Below, in pieces: positions 47,399 to 56,186 of a stretch of DNA of 64,000 bases. The DNA comes from Magnetococcus sp. PR-3. Lineage in GTDB: Bacteria; Pseudomonadota; Magnetococcia; Magnetococcales; Magnetococcaceae. The notes below the pieces were generated by a model. The model did no database searches. It saw only the letters and a list, made by a program, of their open reading frames with translations, and was not told the origin of the DNA. The DNA is taken from contig NZ_JBAHUQ010000013.1 of NCBI RefSeq assembly GCF_036689865.1, forward strand, positions 64,347-128,346, written 5' to 3'. Within the stretch, counting starts at the first letter, position 1, and the number at the start of each line of letters is the position of its first letter. A program made the translations under genes and the position numbers.

Positions 47399-48445
47399 TC
47401 AATGGTTCGTCTCGCCTCTTTTTCCTGGTGCATGATGTTGGGTGTGTATTTGCAGATATTGGGCCGCTCTTTGAATGGTGACACCACGCATATTCATTTT
47501 CCAGTATTTTGCTGGTAACTGTAGATGCTGCCAAAGATTATATTTGGCACGATGCCCCACTGAAGGAACCCCCGTTAGGCTAAAGATCCAGTGGTCCAAT
47601 AATCGTGCACGTAGCTCAGTCGGTAAATCGACATAGGGTTGAAAAGGGATCTGCACCCCTTTTTCCTGCCAGGGTTGTGGTGCCAGCTCTTCCAATAGGC
47701 GTTGGGTCATCCAATTCAACGCGGCATCGGCCTGCTGTAAATGCTCGGCAGTTTGTGCCAAACGGCTTGTAAGGGGCGCGGGAGATGCTACGTGCTCCAA
47801 ACTGGGTATGAGCCGGTGGCGAATTCGGTTGCGTGTGTAGCGTAGATCTTGATTACTGGGATCTTCTCGCCAGCTAATTCTCTCCCCTTCCAGCCATTGG
47901 GTTAAGCTAGATTTGCTCAAGGAGAGCAACGGGCGCAGCAGTTGGGTGGTCTGGTTGGAATAGGGCAATGGCGCAATGGGGCGCATGCCACGTAAACCTT
48001 TTAGTCCCACCCCCCGCAGCAACAGCCGCTCTAGCATGGTCTCCGCTTGATCTTCCTGATGGTGGGCAATGGCGATAAAGGGCGCGCTGATCTGTTGGGC
48101 AACGTCCCCTAAAAATGCATAGCGGGCTTGGCGGGCTTTAGCCGCGAGGTTTGATTTATGGTCGGGGGGGCTCCATTGCGCATGATGAAGCTTAATCTGG
48201 TTGTTCTGGCACTGCTCGATAAGGTGGGCCAAATCCAAGGCTGAGCAGGGTCGTAGGGCATGATCAAAATGGGCGGCGTGTAGGGGGCCGGGGTAGCAAG
48301 CTTTTAAAAGGTGCAGTAGGGCGGTGGAGTCCACGCCTGCAGAGACAGCCACCAAAAGTGGCGTGCTCAGGGGCCATTGGGGGAGTAAATTGGCCAGATG
48401 TGCCTGAAAACGGCGTACCAGGGCTGCCCGCTTTTTATCATCCAA
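47399..48445 (-). CDS. tilS: tRNA-Ile lysidine synthase
   Basis: This 348-residue PP-loop ATPase adds lysine to C34 of tRNA-Ile(CAU) so that it reads AUA. The PP-loop reads VSAGVDSTALL, with Ala in the second position of the usual SGGxDS. IAHHQEDQAETMLERLLLRGVGLKGL is the family signature around residue 120 (core HHxxDQAET). RNRIRHRLIP follows. The C-terminal region after about 240 includes short substrate-binding elements but is shorter than in the 430-residue E. coli enzyme. It starts 3 bases after queC ends, and ftsH follows, a common tilS-ftsH order. Confidence 0.93.
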   Translation of the reverse strand: MDDKKRAALVRRFQAHLANLLPQWPLSTPLLVAVSAGVDSTALLHLLKACYPGPLHAAHFDHALRPCSALDLAHLIEQCQNNQIKLHHAQWSPPDHKSNLAAKARQARYAFLGDVAQQISAPFIAIAHHQEDQAETMLERLLLRGVGLKGLRGMRPIAPLPYSNQTTQLLRPLLSLSKSSLTQWLEGERISWREDPSNQDLRYTRNRIRHRLIPSLEHVASPAPLTSRLAQTAEHLQQADAALNWMTQRLLEELAPQPWQEKGVQIPFQPYVDLPTELRARLLDHWIFSLTGVPSVGHRAKYNLWQHLQLPAKYWKMNMRGVTIQRAAQYLQIHTQHHAPGKRGETNH

Positions 48446-48448
48446 AGG

Positions 48449-49126
48449 TCAGAACCTCTGATAAGGCGCTGGGTCAGTATGCCCCGCATCTGCAAACCCT
48501 TGTAGGCGCAGGCGGCAGGCATCGCATAAGCCGCATGCTTCACCTGCTGTATCGGGGTCGTAACAGGAGCGGGTTTGGCCATAATCTACCCCCAGTTTCA
48601 TCCCCATTTGAATGATCTGTGCTTTTGTTAGGTCGATCAGGGGGGTGTGTACGGTAAAGGCTTGTCCTTCAACCCCTGCTTTGGTGGCTAAGTTGGCGGT
48701 CTGCTGGAAGGCACGAATAAACTCAGGACGGCAGTCTGGATAACCCGAATAGTCTACCGCATTGACACCAATATAGAGATGTTGTGCCTGTAAAGCTTCT
48801 GCCCAAGCCAGTGCCAAAGAGAGAAAAACCATGTTACGTGCGGGTACATAGGTAACAGGTATGGCATCACTCTCGATCCCATCCTTGGGTACAGGAATAT
48901 CAGCCGTTAGGGCCGAACCGCCAAATAGGGAGAGATCCAGATCCATAACACGGTGTTCTACCAGGGGTAGGCTCTCAGCCTGTTTGGCTGCCATATCCAG
49001 TTCTGTGGTATGACGCTGACCATAGCGAAAACTTAGTGCGTGGATGCGGTGGCCTTGATTATGGGCCAAGCGTAGAACAGTGGCAGAGTCCAGACCACCA
49101 GAGAGCAGAACAACAGCTGAGGACAT
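48449..49126 (-). CDS. queC: 7-cyano-7-deazaguanine synthase
   Basis: This 225-residue enzyme makes preQ0 from carboxy-deazaguanine in the queuosine pathway. It shows the PP-loop [12 protein letters not shown], the FRYGQRH motif, [17 protein letters not shown] (core PARN), [17 protein letters not shown] and the zinc site SCYDPD-x6[10 protein letters not shown] with four cysteines. ATG 49126 is used; a TTG five codons upstream is open. It heads the queC-tilS-ftsH-folP run. No queD or queE is nearby. Confidence 0.95.
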   Translation of the reverse strand: MSSAVVLLSGGLDSATVLRLAHNQGHRIHALSFRYGQRHTTELDMAAKQAESLPLVEHRVMDLDLSLFGGSALTADIPVPKDGIESDAIPVTYVPARNMVFLSLALAWAEALQAQHLYIGVNAVDYSGYPDCRPEFIRAFQQTANLATKAGVEGQAFTVHTPLIDLTKAQIIQMGMKLGVDYGQTRSCYDPDTAGEACGLCDACRLRLQGFADAGHTDPAPYQRF

Positions 49127-49186
49127 GGGCGACGACTTCAAAACAAAGAGTGGTAAAAAAGCGCCATGGTAGCATAGCGGGGTGGT

Positions 49187-50290
49187 TTAAGGAATCATCA
49201 AGCTAACCACGGTGATATCATCCTTGGCCATATCCAGGACCTTTTGTGCCCCCTCTGTGGGGTTTTTAATCTGCTCGGTTGGGCTATCAGAGGCATCCAT
49301 ATCCTGAAAAAACTGAGTGAGCAGATCGTATTCACCACTCTCCATAAGAACCTCAAGGGTATCGTTTAAACCATCTGAGTAGGCATACAGGCGATCCCCT
49401 GGTTTGCTTTGAAAAGTGGCTGAAGTCATGGGAAGGTGAAGATTTTCCAGGGCACCGAGTGGTAGCTGATGCAGTTGATGGCAGACCCACTCCCCATCCT
49501 GATGGCTGAAAATACCTGGTGCGGCAAAATTCCACAGCGAGACCTCATAGCTAACAGGATTAAACTCCATGAACGAAGCCGCCATAAAAAACCCCTGGGG
49601 GAGCTTGTCATAGAGGTTTTTATTGATGCTGTTAAAAATGGTCTCGGTGGCCACGCCCTGAGCGGTCATCTCATAAAATTTGGGGATAACCAGGGGGCCG
49701 CAAATGGCTGCGGGTAGATCATGCCCGGTAAAGTCCCCAATACCGATTAATCGGTTGCCATTGGGTTTAGTGGCGGATAAAACCACATCGCCACTGACCC
49801 GGCTGATCGGCTGTTGCACAAAGTGTAACTGCTTGGGTTCAAAATGGGCACTTTCTCTGAGCTTATGGAGAACCGCCGCAATTTGGTTTAGGGCGTGCTG
49901 TTTCTCTTCAGCCAGAACCAGCCGATTGAGTAAAGAGCGCAGGCGGGCTTTAAGAATAATGGGGTTAAAAGGCTTTAAAACAAAATCATCCCCTCCACAG
50001 GCCAAGCAGTGGGCCAGCTCTTCATCACTTTCAACCGAAGTAAGGAAGAGGATGGGGGGATCAATCTCATCTTTACCGATGGATGCACGTATCTGTTGGG
50101 TTGCTTTATAACCATTAAGGATCGGCATGAGGATATCCATAATAACCAGATCCGGCTTTTTCTCCTGATATAAGTCGACAGCCTGTTGGCCATTTTCAGC
50201 CATGAGAACCTTATAACCTTCAGAGGTTAAAAAGGTCTCCAAATGAAAGGCGCTGGTGGCATCATCCTCAGCAATTAAAATGGTGCGCAT
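49187..50290 (-). CDS. Response regulator with PP2C-type phosphatase output (RsbU-like)
   Basis: This 367-residue protein starts at ATG 50290 (AAGGA nine bases upstream). The receiver domain (1-125) has AEDD, phosphoacceptor D52 in VIMDILMP, and the LKPF lysine. A short coiled link leads to an SpoIIE/RsbU-type PPM phosphatase (about 165-367) with SGDVV, GIGDFTGHDLPAAI, YSDGLND and AKDDITVV, which supply the metal-binding aspartates. It should remove phosphate from STAS-domain serines when its receiver is activated. The two STAS genes at 7238 and 43726 are candidates. An Hpt gene lies upstream on the same strand (about 270 bases). Confidence 0.92.
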   Translation of the reverse strand: MRTILIAEDDATSAFHLETFLTSEGYKVLMAENGQQAVDLYQEKKPDLVIMDILMPILNGYKATQQIRASIGKDEIDPPILFLTSVESDEELAHCLACGGDDFVLKPFNPIILKARLRSLLNRLVLAEEKQHALNQIAAVLHKLRESAHFEPKQLHFVQQPISRVSGDVVLSATKPNGNRLIGIGDFTGHDLPAAICGPLVIPKFYEMTAQGVATETIFNSINKNLYDKLPQGFFMAASFMEFNPVSYEVSLWNFAAPGIFSHQDGEWVCHQLHQLPLGALENLHLPMTSATFQSKPGDRLYAYSDGLNDTLEVLMESGEYDLLTQFFQDMDASDSPTEQIKNPTEGAQKVLDMAKDDITVVSLMIP

Positions 50291-50558
50291 GGTACTGAAA
50301 TTCCTTATCAAAAAATAACACAATATCTCGTTTATTATCGGTTTCTTCAGTGTGGATCGTGGTGTTGTATGATAGCTCTGGTCATTTAATTAAAAACAAT
50401 CCTCCCGTTCCATGACACGTGGTGCCATGTTCTGAACAAGGGGAGTGATAGGCTCTCTATAAAGTGTTGTTTATCCTCTTACATATTTTAACATATATGA
50501 TGGGTTGTTGGGGAAGCTAAAGCTTGCCCCTGTGTCTCAAATATATGCTGATCAGTGC

Positions 50559-50918
50559 CTATAGGGTATCCAGATAAGCTGTTATTTTGGGAATCGCTAC
50601 CTGCCACTGCTGTTGTAGGGCCAAAAAAGGGGGCGTGGTTTCCTTACCGTCTATACAGTTCTGTTCCAAAGCGCGGGCAAGGTTACTGATGCGGGTTAAC
50701 CCGACATTAAGACTGGCAGATTTTAAAGTGTGGGCATGCAGTCGCATGGCTTCCTGGTCCCCAGCCTCGTGGGCCTGCTGAAACTTGTTCTGCAGTTGGG
50801 TGCCATCGGTAATATAGAGGGTGAACAGCTTTTTTAAAAACCCAGGGCTGCGTTGGTTTTGGATAAGCAGCCGTTCAAAGGTCTGCGTTTCCAAACCAAT
50901 ATCTGGTAGAGGTGGCAT
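50559..50918 (-). CDS. Stand-alone histidine phosphotransfer (Hpt) protein
   Basis: This 119-residue four-helix Hpt domain has the phosphorylatable histidine in LHAHTLKSASLNVG (H63). Hpt proteins shuttle phosphate between hybrid kinases and response regulators. The start ATG follows GGGAG. The response-regulator phosphatase lies next downstream on the same strand, and the hybrid kinase at 14250 lacks its own Hpt. Either could be a partner; this is inference only. Confidence 0.88.
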   Translation of the reverse strand: MPPLPDIGLETQTFERLLIQNQRSPGFLKKLFTLYITDGTQLQNKFQQAHEAGDQEAMRLHAHTLKSASLNVGLTRISNLARALEQNCIDGKETTPPFLALQQQWQVAIPKITAYLDTL

Positions 50919-51024
50919 GAGGGGGCTCCCATTTTTTTCACTTTAAACAACGCATTTGATCTCTTATGCCTTGGAGTGTGAAAAAGATTTGCCCCGCTGT
51001 CAATTTAAACAGGTTGATGGTATG

Positions 51025-51912
51025 TCAAGTTGCAGGAGAGGCAAGCTGTGGGGGGGCTTGGAGTGTTCGACAGGCGGCCCGTTCCCCCACGGTTCCACCC
51101 TGGTTCCAGATATGCCTTAAAAAGGGTTTTTCCACCGCCAGCTGTTGGCCAATTTGATTGCGAACCTTGAGGGCATGTTGCCGTTGTTTAAAGGGGCCAA
51201 CACCTAATAGCCACATAGACTTGCCTTTGACCTCAATGGCTTCAAAGTAACCGGGCAGAGCATGGTTTTGCATGGATGCTTTTAAGCTGTGCACATGTTT
51301 TTGGTTAAAAAACACGCCTAACCGTACGGTATAACAAGAAAAACTGGGTGTTTTAGTTTGGGTTTTGGTGGTTTTTTTCTGAATGTGAGCGGTTGGGGTT
51401 GTGGGTAGACCTGCGTGCTGTTTAAGGGCATCTTGCACACTGAATGCACGGGTCAGGATGGCATAGTGCCCCACGGGATAGGCAATTTTCTGATCAATAC
51501 GGTCGGATATAACCAAATTAAGCAACCCTTCTGGTACCCCACCACTTAACGCACTGATAATGGTATAGACATCGCCACCATAAGGCTTTGTAACCTGAAT
51601 GGGCTGAAAGTGCATCTCATCTAAAAGGGTGTTGTCATCATCGGCAATACTGATCTGGATTTTGTGAGTGCCGGATTCATGAAGGAGCAGATCAAGCACA
51701 AAGTATCCCTTAGTCCCCACATGATTGGCCGGTAACATGCGCGCAACAGGTTGTTTATGCGTATCGTTTTGTGATGTTGAAAGAGCTGAAGTAAAGTAGG
51801 CGTTGGTTACTTGAACGGGCGGGTTCCCGGCAGCATGGACAGATGTTGAAAGCAGTAAGATGCAGCAAAATGACCAGAAACGACTTAGGTTACGGTGATC
51901 CGTATGGTACAT
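51025..51912 (-). CDS. Exported SPOR-domain-like protein
   Basis: The protein has 295 residues from ATG 51912, which sits behind GAGGGGGG. A signal peptide ends near VHA-AG (about 29). The middle (about 40-175) looks like a beta-rich extracytoplasmic domain. A Thr/Lys-rich linker (about 190-205) leads to a C-terminal SPOR-like repeat: YTVRLGVFFNQKHVHSLKASM, then WLLGVGPFKQRQHALKVRNQI. SPOR domains bind denuded peptidoglycan at division sites. The N-terminal domain is not recognised. Monocistronic. Confidence 0.72.
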   Translation of the reverse strand: MYHTDHRNLSRFWSFCCILLLSTSVHAAGNPPVQVTNAYFTSALSTSQNDTHKQPVARMLPANHVGTKGYFVLDLLLHESGTHKIQISIADDDNTLLDEMHFQPIQVTKPYGGDVYTIISALSGGVPEGLLNLVISDRIDQKIAYPVGHYAILTRAFSVQDALKQHAGLPTTPTAHIQKKTTKTQTKTPSFSCYTVRLGVFFNQKHVHSLKASMQNHALPGYFEAIEVKGKSMWLLGVGPFKQRQHALKVRNQIGQQLAVEKPFLRHIWNQGGTVGERAACRTLQAPPQLASPAT

Positions 51913-52134
51913 GTTGTTTCCCCCCTCGAGAACCGTCATGTTTGGGGCGCTCACGATCTGTTCTTTGCGCCATCCCTTAAATAATGTAAGCAGTTAGCAT
52001 GCCGTAGCTGCAAAAGCGAGCATCTCCTGTGTGTGGGGTCGCTAATCATGTGACCCAGGTGGTGGAGAGCAAGGGTGGAGAATCCTGAAAAAAAGGGCCT
52101 TGTCGTGGTGACGGGGGGAGGTCGCTACCGAACT

Positions 52135-53145
52135 CTAGCTTTTGGAATGGTAGCTGTTTTTGGTTGGAGATGTGTGAATGTTTGCTGTATGTAGCTTTTT
52201 ATGTAATGAGGGGGATATACCCACATAGGCTGTAAAGATGGTACGAAAGCCCGCCTCTGAGTGAAAGCCTACAGCCGAGGTCACCTGTTGTACACTATGA
52301 CCTTTTTCCAGCAGTTGTTTGGCCCTTTCTACCCTGAGTTGGGAGAGAAATTTTGCCGGGGGCTGCCCATGAACCGCTCGAAACCGCCGATGAAAGGCCC
52401 GTTCAGACATGCCAGCTTTATCGGCCATATCCGCTACCCGCAAATCTCGGTCTAAGTTGGCATCCATCCACTGCACAACCTCTGCAAAAGGGGTGTCCGT
52501 TTGAAGCTGGGTCTGTAGCAACGTGCTGAACTGGGATTGATTACCTGGCCGATGGGCATAGAGAACCAAATAACGGGCGGTTTGACCTTTTAGTGTGGAA
52601 CCCAGATCACTCTCTAGCATTGCTAACGCCATATCCATACCTGTTGCTACACCCGCCGATGTCCACAGGTTGCCATCGGTCACATACAGTGCATCGGGCT
52701 GTAGATCAGCTTCTGGTGCCAGTTTGGCCAGTAGGGGGCAAGCTGCCCAGTGCGTGGTCGCTTGTTTACCTTTTAACAGACCCGCTGCGGCTAAAACTAG
52801 GGCACCAGCACAAACCGAACCCATGCGCCCAACCTGCTGGGCTGTACGGCACAATGTGGTCAAAAGCTCAGTATCTGCCAAGGTTTCTTGAACCCGTGAT
52901 TCTGCCATACCCGCCATAAGCAGGGTATCATCCTGGGTGAATGTGATGGTGTGCAGGGCTAGGCTCTCTACCGCAATCCCCGCTGAACTGCTGATGATGC
53001 CACCACAGATCGAGAGTGTATGCAGTGTATAGGGGGTCTCATCGGCCAAGCTGGATGCGGTATGAAAAACAGCGGCAGGTCCTGCCAGATCCATAATTTC
53101 AAAACCAGGGGTGATGAGAATAAAGATGCGTCGTGAATAGGTCAT
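52135..53145 (-). CDS. GlxA-family AraC-type transcriptional regulator
   Basis: This 336-residue regulator has an N-terminal DJ-1/PfpI-like domain (about 6-185; SVCAGALVLAAAGLLKGKQATTHW is the family's pseudo-nucleophile region, core VCAGA) and a C-terminal AraC DNA-binding domain (about 230-325) with two helix-turn-helices: MADKAGMSERAFHRRFR and QVTSAVGFHSEAGFRTIF. Such proteins often control carnitine, arginine or betaine use. No catabolic genes adjoin. It is divergent from the HD-domain gene at 53237, which could be its target. Confidence 0.9.
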   Translation of the reverse strand: MTYSRRIFILITPGFEIMDLAGPAAVFHTASSLADETPYTLHTLSICGGIISSSAGIAVESLALHTITFTQDDTLLMAGMAESRVQETLADTELLTTLCRTAQQVGRMGSVCAGALVLAAAGLLKGKQATTHWAACPLLAKLAPEADLQPDALYVTDGNLWTSAGVATGMDMALAMLESDLGSTLKGQTARYLVLYAHRPGNQSQFSTLLQTQLQTDTPFAEVVQWMDANLDRDLRVADMADKAGMSERAFHRRFRAVHGQPPAKFLSQLRVERAKQLLEKGHSVQQVTSAVGFHSEAGFRTIFTAYVGISPSLHKKLHTANIHTSPTKNSYHSKS

Positions 53146-53236
53146 GGCGTAAATCAGTCGATAGTTGTCATTTCAGACAAGCCTAGTGTGTGGTGAAATC
53201 AAAGGCAAGCCTTAACCCCTTTGTATGGAGTTTGAA

Positions 53237-53803
53237 ATGGAATCCGTGGATGTTGATATCATGACCCACTCAGAAACCCTAGATCACTGGTTGTCCCCCT
53301 ATGAAAAGCTCATAGGGCCTGACTTTGCCGGGTATAGAGGCCATATCTATCGGGTGTTGAACCACACCCTTTGGTTTTTAAAGGGTGACCAGCGCTACCG
53401 TGCAGAAATTGAATTTGCGTTGGTGCATCATGATATTGGATTGTGGACCGATCAGGATTTGGCCTATCTGGAACCCTCCATCGCCCAGGCATTGAAGGTT
53501 AATGAAGCTCAGGGGTTAGGGTTTGAAAAAGATCTTATTCACAACCTGATTTTCTACCACCACAAGATAACTGCCTATAAAGGTGGCCATGCTGAGCTGG
53601 TCAACGCTTTGCGCTGTGCCGACTGGGTAGATGCCTCCCGTGGTAAAATTCGCCATGGTATGGAACGAGATTGGATCGCACGAGTGAACGATGCCATCCC
53701 TGCCCATGGGTTTTATGAGACATTGGCTCGGGTAGGGCCGGAATTAACCGGGGGGAAAAAGTTAAAGATGCTGGGTAAAGTTATGCAGGTGTTTAAATGG
53801 TAA
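53237..53803 (+). CDS. HD-domain hydrolase-like protein
   Basis: The protein has 188 residues from ATG 53237; GGAG lies six bases before it, which favours this over the ATG at 53225. The HD pattern is H in YRGHIYRVLNH, then LVHHDIGLW, then a later HHKITAY and CADWVDASRG, consistent with a metal-dependent phosphohydrolase fold. The substrate is unknown. It is divergent from the GlxA-type regulator with about 90 bases between. Confidence 0.7.
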   Translation: MESVDVDIMTHSETLDHWLSPYEKLIGPDFAGYRGHIYRVLNHTLWFLKGDQRYRAEIEFALVHHDIGLWTDQDLAYLEPSIAQALKVNEAQGLGFEKDLIHNLIFYHHKITAYKGGHAELVNALRCADWVDASRGKIRHGMERDWIARVNDAIPAHGFYETLARVGPELTGGKKLKMLGKVMQVFKW

Positions 53804-53982
53804 TCTGTCACTTTGGTTGATCTGTGGGGCAGAACTGGTGTCGTTGTTAGCGGATAACACTCTGGTTCCAGGGTGAGCGGATTATAAGTGGTTCAAAGGT
53901 ATGGGGGAGGGCTTTTTAACCGAAAGCGCCAGTTGCATGGCCGTTGTTTGTACACCATCTCAACATGCGTGGTGTTTAAAAC

Positions 53983-54020
53983 AAAAAAAGAGCGGGCACT
54001 GGGTGCCTGCTCTTTTTTTA
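53983..54020 (-). terminator. Terminator of the tol-pal cluster
   Basis: AAAAAGAGCGGGCAC pairs with GTGCCTGCTCTTTTT (one G-U) around TGG, with long T-runs. It lies 20 bases past the cpoB stop. Confidence 0.9.
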
Positions 54021-54039
54021 TATCTACTCTGGATGATGC

Positions 54040-55245
54040 TTAACGCAAATTGGCTTTTACCTGATCTATGCGTTTAATACGTTGCATCGCCAGGGGAACG
54101 GCATTGGCATCTGGATAGTTCTGTACCAGTTGCTCCAGCGCACGGCGTGCATTTTCGTAATCTTCCAGCTCATAGAAACTAAAGCCAATTTTTAGCAGGC
54201 TATCGGGTACCTTTGCGCTATTTGGCCATTTAACCAGTACATTATTGAACTCGACCAACGCATTACGGAAGTTGCGTTGTACATAGTGCATCTCACCCAA
54301 CCAATACTGAGCATTATCCGCCAGGGGATCCGCCTCATACTGACTTAAGAACCCTTCAAACAGCTCTTGAGCACGGTCATATTGGCCACTGGTCACATAG
54401 AGTTTGGCTTGATCGTAGGAGCCTTTGGCCGTGGTGGCCTGAGCCATGGTTTCAGGCTTTGGTGGCTGGGTTGGTGCAATGGGGCCACCGGGGGGCAGTG
54501 TTTGACCTGGCTGCCCCATATTAATCTTCTGCCCCAAAGTTGTCTGCTGTCCAGGCATGGCTGGTGGTTGCATGCCTTGCCCCATTGTGGGCAGCTGCAT
54601 ACCTTGCCCCATAGCGGGCTGTTGCCCAGGCATGGCGGGAGGCTGCATGGCAGGGTTAGGTGGCTGCCCAGATATATTTGTAATGGGCATGCCTGTATTC
54701 AAACCTGGATTGGTGCCCTGCGGGTTCATGCCTGTGGTTTGGTTGGCATCCGGTCGTGTCTGCATGCCCACCAAGCCGGTACCAGCTTGGTTAAGCGCCG
54801 GTTGTGCCCCTAACTCTGAGGGTTGTGGGGTAGGCTGAGCCATAAAATCATTGCTTGGGGCCTGCACAGGCATACCATAAGCACGGGCAATGTAGTTACG
54901 CAGTTCTGCCACATGTTGGCCAAGCTGTTGGGCGCCATGACGCGTTTGATCCAGCTCACCACGCAGGGTGGTGATCTCCTGCTGTAACAGCTCCAGACGT
55001 TTATTTTGATCCGTTAGGGCTGTACGGCGGGAAGCATCAGCAGCGGTGAGGGCATCCAGCTTGGTGTGCACCTCATCTATGGCCAGCTCTGTTGGGCTTT
55101 TTACCGGTTTGGCACGCTCCCCCTGTTGGTCACCAATGGCGTTGGGGTTGGCCACACAGGCCGTCAGACTTAACCCCAGCGCAGTCACCAAAGCGAGACG
55201 GCGGGCGGTAGCCAATAGAGGTTGGGATTGCATCGACTTATCCAT
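54040..55245 (-). CDS. cpoB: Tol-Pal-associated TPR protein CpoB (YbgF)
   Basis: The protein has 401 residues from ATG 55245, which has GAGGT close upstream. The signal ends in LSLTAC, so unlike E. coli CpoB it may be a lipoprotein. A trimerising coiled coil follows (about 50-115), then a long Pro/Gln/Gly/Met-rich linker (about 125-265) with imperfect repeats of MQPPAMPGQQ and MGQGMQ. The C-terminus has three TPR-like repeats beginning GSYDQAKLYVTSGQYDRAQ. CpoB couples Tol-Pal action to peptidoglycan synthesis at the septum. It is the last gene of the cluster, about 110 bases after pal with a hairpin between. Confidence 0.92.
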   Translation of the reverse strand: MDKSMQSQPLLATARRLALVTALGLSLTACVANPNAIGDQQGERAKPVKSPTELAIDEVHTKLDALTAADASRRTALTDQNKRLELLQQEITTLRGELDQTRHGAQQLGQHVAELRNYIARAYGMPVQAPSNDFMAQPTPQPSELGAQPALNQAGTGLVGMQTRPDANQTTGMNPQGTNPGLNTGMPITNISGQPPNPAMQPPAMPGQQPAMGQGMQLPTMGQGMQPPAMPGQQTTLGQKINMGQPGQTLPPGGPIAPTQPPKPETMAQATTAKGSYDQAKLYVTSGQYDRAQELFEGFLSQYEADPLADNAQYWLGEMHYVQRNFRNALVEFNNVLVKWPNSAKVPDSLLKIGFSFYELEDYENARRALEQLVQNYPDANAVPLAMQRIKRIDQVKANLR

Positions 55246-55283
55246 GTCGAACCTCACACATCTTGATAAAGGGTGGTGGCACG

Positions 55284-55319
55284 GGTAAACCCGACCTGTT
55301 AATGAAAGTCGGGTTTACC
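55284..55319 (-). terminator. Twelve-bp hairpin between pal and cpoB
   Basis: GGTAAACCCGAC pairs perfectly with GTCGGGTTTACC around a 12-base loop. There is no T-run after it on the minus strand, so it is more likely a transcript-stabilising or attenuating stem than a full terminator. Confidence 0.5.
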
Positions 55320-55355
55320 GGGTCTGTCACCAAATTGTTTAGACGGTAGCTTAGA

Positions 55356-55976
55356 TTACTGATAAAGCAGAACCGCACGACGGTTTTGGGCCCAGGATGA
55401 TTCATTATGCCCGGTGTAGAGAGGACGCTCTTTACCGTAGGAGACGGTGCGCATCACACTCATGGGTACCCCTTGAGCATTGAGAAAACGTTTAACCGCA
55501 TCTGCACGCTTTTGGCCCAGGGCCAAGTTGTACTCACGGGTACCACGTTCATCACAGTGTCCTTCGACACTCACCATCTGTACACCGCCCTTAACAATGT
55601 TGGCCGCATGTTGCGCCAGCACATTTTGAGCTTCGTAGGTGAGTGCTTCCGAGTCATAACCAAAGAAGATCATGTTCTCAGGGCGACCCATGGGATCTTG
55701 GGTGCTGCCTGCCACACCATAGCCACCTTGCTCATCACCATAGCTGGAACCAGGGGTGTACTGGCTGCCTTCCATGCCCTCACCACCACCAATTTCCTCT
55801 GTGGTGCCTTCTGGGCGGGTTAGTGCTTGACCGTTGCCCGCTTCTTCCGCGCCTTTTTCAGCATCTTGCATCTGTTCTTGACGCAGATCACCGGGCTTAT
55901 CTTTAGGCAACGCGCCACAACCCGTCAAAATTCCGGTAAGCAGTGCCGCAGTAATGAACAGACCTGTGCGTTTCAT
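55356..55976 (-). CDS. pal: Peptidoglycan-associated lipoprotein Pal
   Basis: This 206-residue lipoprotein has its lipobox at ILTGC (Cys about 20). After a Gly/Glu-rich flexible region (about 30-95), the OmpA-like domain begins with MIFFGYDSEAL. It shows VEGHCDERGTREYNLALGQKRA, which binds diaminopimelate in peptidoglycan. The final YQ ending is near the usual Pal length. The linker is longer than in E. coli Pal. It lies 210 bases downstream of tolB, so it may have its own promoter. Confidence 0.96.
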   Translation of the reverse strand: MKRTGLFITAALLTGILTGCGALPKDKPGDLRQEQMQDAEKGAEEAGNGQALTRPEGTTEEIGGGEGMEGSQYTPGSSYGDEQGGYGVAGSTQDPMGRPENMIFFGYDSEALTYEAQNVLAQHAANIVKGGVQMVSVEGHCDERGTREYNLALGQKRADAVKRFLNAQGVPMSVMRTVSYGKERPLYTGHNESSWAQNRRAVLLYQ

Positions 55977-56186
55977 CTTCTCATTCTCCCTACGCCTGTA
56001 GGCGATTGATCTTTTTTTTCAATGGGATATGTTGATTCATTTGAACCAGATCCCGGTATGGTCATCAATGACCGTACCTTTGTGATACCTGTTGTAGCAG
56101 CACATTATGTGCCGTTTTTGGCGATTTGCCTACCAATTTTCCATTATTTTCTTGGGTTACGATAAATCCCGTATGCCAACCCCTTA

